Source of the DNA: CAZYVA01 sp964650695
Lineage (GTDB): Bacteria > Bacillota > Clostridia > Lachnospirales > Lachnospiraceae
Reading direction: 5' to 3'
DNA length: 8,979 nt
Assembly: GCA_964650695.1 (NCBI GenBank)
Contig: CAZYVA010000077.1
Location: 1-8,979 of the forward strand
Under the pieces are notes generated by a model. That model made no database searches. It was not told the DNA's origin and was given only the letters and a program-made list of their open reading frames with translations. Positions within the stretch are counted from its first letter, which is position 1; every line of letters begins with the position of its first letter. The position numbers and the translations under genes are program-made. This document shows, in pieces, positions 6,001-8,979 of the stretch.

Positions 6001-6268
6001 CGTCTCTTTGTGCTGTTTTAAATATACAAGGATATGCCTGCATCCGGTGATTTCCTCGTATATTGCTTCTAATGCCGGCCTGTCTCCAGACGAGGCTAGC
6101 TAGCCCTGGATTTATGCGGCGGCCGGAAAGGACATGGGTTCCCATGTCTGGGCGGGAGCGGAAAAGCTCTGTGCGCCCCTGTTAAAGTCGATGTGCAAGA
6201 TATGAAAAGCAAGGCACGTTCTTTTTTTGAGAACGGGACAAATTTTAGAAAGTGGAGGAAATTTTTAC
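6001..6268 (+). promoter_or_regulatory. structured intergenic leader before rpsM
   Basis: This 268-base gap has no convincing gene but at least five consecutive inverted repeats. (1) AATATAC-A-AGGA (6021-6032) with TCCT-C-GTATATT (6053-6064). (2) A nested element: CCGGCC (6075-6080) with GGCCGG (6121-6126), enclosing TCCAG (6085-6089) with CTGGA (6106-6110), enclosing the palindrome GGCTAGCTAGCC (6094-6105). (3) GACATGGG with CCCATGTC (6131-6148). (4) GGGCG and GAGC with GCTC and CGCCC around GGAAAA (6150-6178). (5) CGTTCT with AGAACG (6217-6235), which lies 15 bases before the rpsM Shine-Dalgarno sequence GGAGGAA. In E. coli the region before rpsM is the S4 target that controls the alpha operon, and rpsD is downstream here too, so autogenous control is a reasonable but unproven role. 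Confidence 0.5.
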
Positions 6269-6637
6269 ATGGCTCGTATAGCAGGTGTAGACTTACCAAG
6301 AGACAAACGTGTTGAGATTGGACTGACTTATATATACGGGATTGGCAGGTCAAGCTCAAACCGTATCCTGGCGGAGGCGGGCGTGGATCCGGATATCCGC
6401 TGCCGTGATCTTGCCGATGATGACATAAGGAAGATCAGCGCGGTGATCGAGAAGACACAGGTTGTAGAAGGCGATCTGCGCAGGGAAGTTGCGCTGAATA
6501 TTAAGCGGCTGCAGGAGATTGGATGTTACAGAGGGATCCGCCACAGGAAAGGGCTTCCGGTCCGCGGACAGAACACAAAGACCAATGCAAGGACCAGGAA
6601 AGGGCCAAGGAGGACCGTGGCAAATAAGAAGAAGTAG
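6269..6637 (+). CDS. rpsM: 30S ribosomal protein S13
   Basis: S13 sits in the head of the 30S subunit and contacts the P-site tRNA and, through a bridge, the 50S subunit. The 122-residue product begins MARIAGVDLPRDKRVEIGLT. It has the helix-hairpin-helix YIYGIGRSSSNRILAEAGV (about residues 20-38) and the signature GCYRGIRHRKGLPVRGQ, then TKTNARTRKGPR in the basic C-terminal tail. The start at 6269 is preferred over an in-frame upstream TTG at 6227 because of the conserved N-terminus and the GTGGAGGAAA ribosome binding site. It is the first gene of the alpha operon and follows a long structured leader. Its stop is separated from rpsK by repeats rather than by the usual short gap. Confidence 0.98.
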   Translation: MARIAGVDLPRDKRVEIGLTYIYGIGRSSSNRILAEAGVDPDIRCRDLADDDIRKISAVIEKTQVVEGDLRREVALNIKRLQEIGCYRGIRHRKGLPVRGQNTKTNARTRKGPRRTVANKKK

Positions 6638-6638
6638 A

Positions 6639-6773
6639 CATGAAACAGGGTTTATTATCGGGTAACTCATCGACACTAAGCTCGAAAAGACCTCGCTAAG
6701 TGCCGCTGAGTACATTCAACTAAGCTTTCTCAGGCCCTATCGGGCCTGACAAAGCAAGTTTCATAGTAAACCC
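6639..6773 (+). repeat. intergenic structured repeat, copy 1
   Basis: The core (6648-6770, 123 bp) is identical at 120 positions to copy 2, with no indels. Homology continues upstream as CATG-AAAC (6639-6646) with a one-base indel. The ends are inverted: GGGTTTATTAT (6648-6658) and ATAGTAAACCC (6763-6773), with one G-U pair. Inside are two arms. Arm A pairs CTCA (6666-6669) with TGAG (6707-6710) and CACT-A-AGC (6674-6681) with GCT-A-AGTG (6695-6702). Arm B pairs GCTTT-C-TCAGGCCC (6724-6737) with GGGCCTGA-C-AAAGC (6742-6755) around TATC, with a single C-C mismatch. It encodes no protein. It could be a small non-autonomous mobile palindrome or an RNA element; no target duplication is recognisable. 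Confidence 0.85.
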
Positions 6774-6821
6774 ACATGCCGCGTTGTGGCAACATCGCAG
6801 CATGGAAACGGGGTTTACTAT
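6763..6821 (+). other. inter-unit hairpin between repeat copies
   Basis: The right end of copy 1, ATAGTAAACCC (6763-6773), pairs perfectly over 11 bases with the left end of copy 2, GGGTTTACTAT (6811-6821). The 37-base interval is itself structured: CATGC (6775-6779) with GCATG (6800-6804), and GCG (6781-6783) with CGC (6796-6798). Because 6763-6773 can instead close copy 1 by pairing with 6648-6658, two mutually exclusive folds are available. Confidence 0.5.
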
Positions 6822-6933
6822 CGGGTAACTCATCGACACTAAGCTCGAAAAGACCTCGCGAAGTGCCGCTGAGTACATTCAACTAAGCTTTCTCAGGCCC
6901 TATCGGGTCTGACAAAGCAAGTTTCATAGTAAA
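6801..6933 (+). repeat. intergenic structured repeat, copy 2
   Basis: The second tandem copy has its core at 6811-6933; the period from copy 1 is about 162 bp. It differs from copy 1 at three core positions. T to C at 6818 turns a G-U pair of the outer stem into G-C. C to T at 6908 turns a G-C pair of arm B into G-U. T to G at 6860 weakens arm A. Two of three changes therefore keep the fold. Its right end runs directly into the rpsK translation start region (AAAAGGAAAGTGTAGG). The last 25 bases are part of the 55-bp duplication around the assembly gap. Confidence 0.85.
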
Positions 6934-6963
6934 AGGAAAGTGTAGGTTAGTTTTGTTATGGCA
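6909..6963 (+). repeat. 55-bp duplication, left copy (contig end)
   Basis: These 55 bases, ending in ATGGCA (the rpsK start), are repeated exactly at 7064-7118 on the other side of a run of exactly 100 Ns. The left copy ends at the first N and the right copy begins at the last N. This is the pattern of two contigs that overlap by one 55-mer and were joined with a placeholder instead of being merged. The ATG at 6958 is therefore probably the same base as that at 7113, not a second gene start. Confidence 0.85.
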
Positions 6964-7063
6964 NNNNNNNNNNNNNNNNNNNNNNNNNNNNNNNNNNNNN
7001 NNNNNNNNNNNNNNNNNNNNNNNNNNNNNNNNNNNNNNNNNNNNNNNNNNNNNNNNNNNNNNN
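6964..7063. other. assembly gap of 100 Ns
   Basis: The run is exactly 100 bases, the usual placeholder for a gap of unknown length. Given the flanking 55-bp exact duplication, the real gap may be zero or negative, or may hide more copies of the tandem repeat. No gene can be called across it. Confidence 0.97.
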
Positions 7064-7118
7064 CTGACAAAGCAAGTTTCATAGTAAAAGGAAAGTGTAG
7101 GTTAGTTTTGTTATGGCA
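7064..7118 (+). repeat. 55-bp duplication, right copy (contig start)
   Basis: This is the exact repeat of 6909-6963. It holds the end of the structured repeat (CTGACAAAGCAAGTTTCAT, then AGTAAAAGG), the weak rpsK ribosome binding region and the first two codons of rpsK. It is most likely an assembly artefact caused by a branch point in the repeat array. Confidence 0.85.
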
Positions 7119-7508
7119 AAGAAAGTTACAAAAAAAGTGACAAAAAAACGTGTCAGGAAAAACGTTGAACGTGGGCAGGCGCATATCCAGTCATCTTTTA
7201 ACAACACCATCGTTACATTGACGGATGCGCAGGGCAACGCCCTTTCATGGGCGAGCGCGGGCGGCCTGGGATTCAGAGGTTCAAGGAAATCTACCCCTTA
7301 CGCGGCGCAGATGGCGGCGGAGACAGCGGCAAAAGCGGCGCTGGTACACGGCCTGAAGACCGTCGATGTATTTGTGAAAGGGCCAGGGTCTGGTAGGGAA
7401 GCGGCAATCCGTGCGCTTCAGGCATGTGGGATCGATGTGGTAAGCATCCGTGACGTCACACCGGTTCCGCACAATGGATGCCGTCCGCCGAAGCGCAGGA
7501 GGGTTTAG
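7113..7508 (+). CDS. rpsK: 30S ribosomal protein S11
   Basis: S11 lies on the platform of the small subunit and interacts with mRNA near the E site and the Shine-Dalgarno helix. The 131-residue product begins with a lysine-rich tail, MAKKVTKKVTKKRVRKNVER, then the core HIQSSFNNTIVTLTDAQGN (about 24-42), KSTPYAAQMAAETAAKAA, the signature KGPGSGREAAIRALQACGI, and the classic end TPVPHNGCRPPKRRRV. The start is certain from homology, but the ribosome binding site is weak: AAGGAAAG lies about 20 bases upstream, and only AGG in TGTAGGTTAG (11 bases away) is at a usable distance. This contrasts with the strong sites of nearly all its neighbours and may result from repeat insertion. A diverged repeat-like hairpin follows before rpsD. 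Confidence 0.98.
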   Translation: MAKKVTKKVTKKRVRKNVERGQAHIQSSFNNTIVTLTDAQGNALSWASAGGLGFRGSRKSTPYAAQMAAETAAKAALVHGLKTVDVFVKGPGSGREAAIRALQACGIDVVSIRDVTPVPHNGCRPPKRRRV

Positions 7509-7513
7509 GAACT

Positions 7514-7552
7514 CTTTCCCGCTCCCTATGGTCGCGGCAAAGCAAGTTTCAT
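7514..7552 (+). repeat. diverged partial copy of the structured repeat
   Basis: CAAAGCAAGTTTCAT (7538-7552) matches both repeat copies upstream (6750-6764 and 6913-6927) exactly. The preceding bases are not identical but fold the same way as arm B: CTTT (7514-7517) pairs with AAAG (7539-7542), a C-C mismatch follows, then CCGC (7519-7522) with GCGG (7534-7537), a 2x2 mismatch, and CC with GG around TAT. The equivalent arm in the full copies has the same CTTT/AAAG base, the same C-C mismatch and a TATC loop. Only the right-hand portion of the element is present. The rpsD ribosome binding site is outside it. Confidence 0.6.
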
Positions 7553-7588
7553 GGTGAGATTAATCCAGATTTAACAGGAGGAAAAGAA

Positions 7589-8182
7589 ATGGCAGTGAAT
7601 AGAACGCCGGTCCTCAAAAGATGCAGATCTCTTGGCATGGATCCGGTTTTTCTGGGAATTGATAAAAAGTCGAAGAGGCAGTTAAAAAGATCCAACCGGA
7701 AGATCAGCGAGTATGGGCTTCAGCTACGTGAAAAGCAGAAAGCGAAATTTATCTATGGAGTGTTGGAGAAGCCTTTTAGGAATTATTATGAAAAGGCAAA
7801 GCGGATGAAAGGGCAGACTGGCGAAAACCTGATGGTGATGCTGGAGTCAAGGCTGGACAACGTGATTTTCCGTATGGGGTTTGCAAGGACCAGGCGCGAG
7901 GCCAGGCAGATCGTGGATCACAAGCAGGTGCTTGTCAATGGCAGGCAGGTCAATATCCCGTCTTATCTGACGAAAGCAGGGGATACGGTTGAGATTAAAG
8001 AAAAACACAAAAGCTCTCCGAGATACAGGGAGATTATCGAGGTTACAGGCGGACGTATGGTTCCAGGGTGGCTTGACGTGGATGCGGAAGCGCTGAAGGG
8101 AACAGTAAAGGAGCTTCCGACGCGTGAGGCGATTGATGTTCCGGTTGATGAGATGTTGATCGTCGAGTTATATTCCAAATAA
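7589..8182 (+). CDS. rpsD: 30S ribosomal protein S4
   Basis: S4 is a primary 16S rRNA binder that nucleates 30S assembly; in several bacteria it also represses its own operon. The start at 7589 gives 197 residues, beginning MAVNRTPVLKRCRSLGMDPV, and follows CAGGAGGAAAAGAA. A longer in-frame extension to 7478 runs through the rpsK end and the repeat and is rejected. Only one cysteine (C12) is present in the N-terminal domain, so this is a zinc-independent form. The S4 RNA-binding domain is at about residues 86-150: ESRLDNVIFRMGFARTRREA, then QIVDHKQVLVNGRQVNIPSY. The end VPVDEMLIVELYSK is typical. Its position between rpsK and rpoA is normal for Clostridia and differs from Bacillus, where rpsD is elsewhere. 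Confidence 0.98.
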   Translation: MAVNRTPVLKRCRSLGMDPVFLGIDKKSKRQLKRSNRKISEYGLQLREKQKAKFIYGVLEKPFRNYYEKAKRMKGQTGENLMVMLESRLDNVIFRMGFARTRREARQIVDHKQVLVNGRQVNIPSYLTKAGDTVEIKEKHKSSPRYREIIEVTGGRMVPGWLDVDAEALKGTVKELPTREAIDVPVDEMLIVELYSK

Positions 8183-8194
8183 TGACCCGCAGCA

Positions 8195-8207
8195 CCACAG
8201 GAGGTGG
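8195..8207 (+). promoter_or_regulatory. rpoA ribosome binding site within a small hairpin
   Basis: The rpoA Shine-Dalgarno sequence AGGAGG (8199-8204) lies between CCAC (8195-8198) and GTGG (8204-8207), which can pair around the loop AGGAG. It stands 9 bases from a TTG start codon. The short stem is only moderately stable, but both features would lower or tune initiation of rpoA relative to the ribosomal protein genes. Confidence 0.4.
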
Positions 8208-8213
8208 CCTTAG

Positions 8214-8979
8214 TTGTTTGATTTTAATAAACCGAATATTGAGATTACTGAAATTTCAGATGATAAGAAGTATGGCAGGTTTGTTGTAGAGCCTTTGGAA
8301 AGGGGTTACGGCACGACTTTGGGCAATGCCCTCAGAAGGATTATGCTGTCTTCCTTGCCGGGGACTGCGATCAGCCAGGTGAAGATAGACGGCGTGCTGC
8401 ATGAGTTCAGTTCGATTCCGGGTGTAAAAGAGGATGTGACAGAGATTATCATGAATTTAAAATCCCTGGCGATCAAGAACACCTCTGAGGATGATGAGCC
8501 AAAGGCGGCCTACATTGAATTTGAAGGCGAGGGCATCGTGACAGCGGCGGATATCCAGGTTGACCAGGACATTGAGATCATGAATCCCGAAACTGTCATT
8601 GCGACATTGAACGGCGGCGCGGACAGCAAACTCTACATGGAGCTTACGATCACAAATGGGCGGGGCTATGTCAGCGCGGAAAAGAATAAGAGCGAATCCT
8701 TGCCGATCGCAGTGATTCCCATAGATTCCATCTATACGCCGGTTGAGCGTGTCAACCTTACGGTTGAGAATACGCGTGTCGGGCAGATAACTGATTTTGA
8801 CAAGCTGACGCTGGATGTATATACAAATGCCACGCTGCTCCCGGATGAGGCAGTCAGCCTGGCGGCAAAGGTACTCAGCGAACATCTGAAACTCTTTATT
8901 GATCTCTCCGAAGTGGCTCAGGCAGCGGAGGTCATGATTGAAAAAGAGGATGATGAAAAAGAAAAAGTGCTTGAGATGA
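8214..8979 (+). CDS. rpoA: RNA polymerase subunit alpha (3' end missing), TTG start
   Basis: The alpha subunit dimerises to start assembly of RNA polymerase, and its C-terminal domain contacts activators and promoter UP elements. The frame begins at TTG 8214, read as MFDFNKPNIEITEISDDKKY, with AGGAGG 9 bases upstream and no better start nearby. The N-terminal domain is complete: GRFVVEPLERGYGTTLGNAL, then RRIMLSSLPGTAI (about residues 41-53) in the dimerisation and beta-contact region, the segment HEFSSIPGVKEDVTEIIMNL, and the closing part around DEAVSLAAKVLSEHLKLFID. The frame reaches the window end after 255 codons without a stop, inside the acidic linker (EKEDDEKEKVLEM). The C-terminal domain, about 60 residues, lies outside. 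It is the last gene visible of the alpha operon; rplQ would be expected next. Confidence 0.97.
   Translation, partial: MFDFNKPNIEITEISDDKKYGRFVVEPLERGYGTTLGNALRRIMLSSLPGTAISQVKIDGVLHEFSSIPGVKEDVTEIIMNLKSLAIKNTSEDDEPKAAYIEFEGEGIVTAADIQVDQDIEIMNPETVIATLNGGADSKLYMELTITNGRGYVSAEKNKSESLPIAVIPIDSIYTPVERVNLTVENTRVGQITDFDKLTLDVYTNATLLPDEAVSLAAKVLSEHLKLFIDLSEVAQAAEVMIEKEDDEKEKVLEM

Noticed and set aside
6217..6235. Terminator or T-run element before rpsM
   Set aside because: The seven Ts are partly in the loop of the hairpin rather than after a GC-rich stem, so it does not fit an intrinsic terminator.
6227..6268. Upstream TTG start for rpsM adding 14 residues
   Set aside because: The conserved S13 N-terminus MARIAGVDLPRD begins at 6269, right after GGAGGAA; the upstream codons include half of a hairpin.
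6730..6749. Intrinsic terminator (TCAGGCCC-TATC-GGGCCTGA)
   Set aside because: The stem is strong but followed by CAAAGCAAG, not a T-run, and the essential rpsK-rpsD-rpoA genes lie downstream. It is treated as an arm of the repeat.
6639..6933. CRISPR array
   Set aside because: The repeats are 123 bp with a single 40-bp interval and strong internal structure. There are no short direct repeats with unique spacers and no cas genes.
6958..7140. Short open frame starting MA and running through the N gap into the rpsK region
   Set aside because: It consists mostly of unknown bases, and its ATGGCA is one copy of the 55-bp duplicated contig end. The real rpsK start is at 7113.
7478..7588. N-terminal extension of rpsD (37 extra residues)
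   Set aside because: It overlaps the rpsK end and the repeat hairpin, has no similarity to S4, and a strong ribosome binding site precedes the conserved MAVNRTP start at 7589.
8457..8885. 142-codon open frame on the minus strand
   Set aside because: It is a shadow of rpoA, whose + strand reading matches the alpha subunit throughout. No ribosome binding site or known domain was recognised.

Overview
The window is a chromosomal ribosomal-protein region: the distal part of the spc operon followed by the alpha operon, all on the + strand. The gene order is rpsH (5' end cut off)-rplF-rplR-rpsE-rpmD-rplO-secY-adk-map-infA-rpmJ-rpsM-rpsK-rpsD-rpoA (3' end cut off). This order, with rpsD between rpsK and rpoA, adk-map-infA after secY, a Cys4 zinc-type adenylate kinase, strong AAGGAGG ribosome binding sites, GTG/TTG starts and moderate GC, points to a Clostridia-type Firmicute, most likely Lachnospiraceae. 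The family assignment is an inference; no species can be named.

Layout. Positions 1-3953 hold 30S and 50S proteins (S8, L6, L18, S5, L30, L15) and the SecY translocon channel, mostly with gaps of 14-20 bases or an overlap (rplO/secY TAATG). Positions 4035-5742 hold adenylate kinase, methionine aminopeptidase and initiation factor IF-1. A near-consensus sigma-A promoter follows infA (TTGACG, 17 bases, TATACT) and should add transcription for rpmJ and the alpha operon (S13, S11, S4, RNA polymerase alpha).

The genes are conventional; the interest lies between them. Every long intergenic gap can form stem-loops. The 268-base rpmJ-rpsM gap holds at least five consecutive inverted repeats and is the place where an autoregulatory leader of the alpha operon would be expected. 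Between rpsM and rpsK lies a tandem pair of 123-bp structured repeats (120 of 123 positions identical), and a diverged hairpin with the same design sits between rpsK and rpsD. A 100-N gap just before rpsK is flanked by an exact 55-bp duplication that looks like an assembly artefact, so the true number of repeat copies is unknown.

I found no new enzyme, defence or mobile protein system. The best candidates for undescribed biology are the RNA structures and the repeat family embedded in this essential operon.
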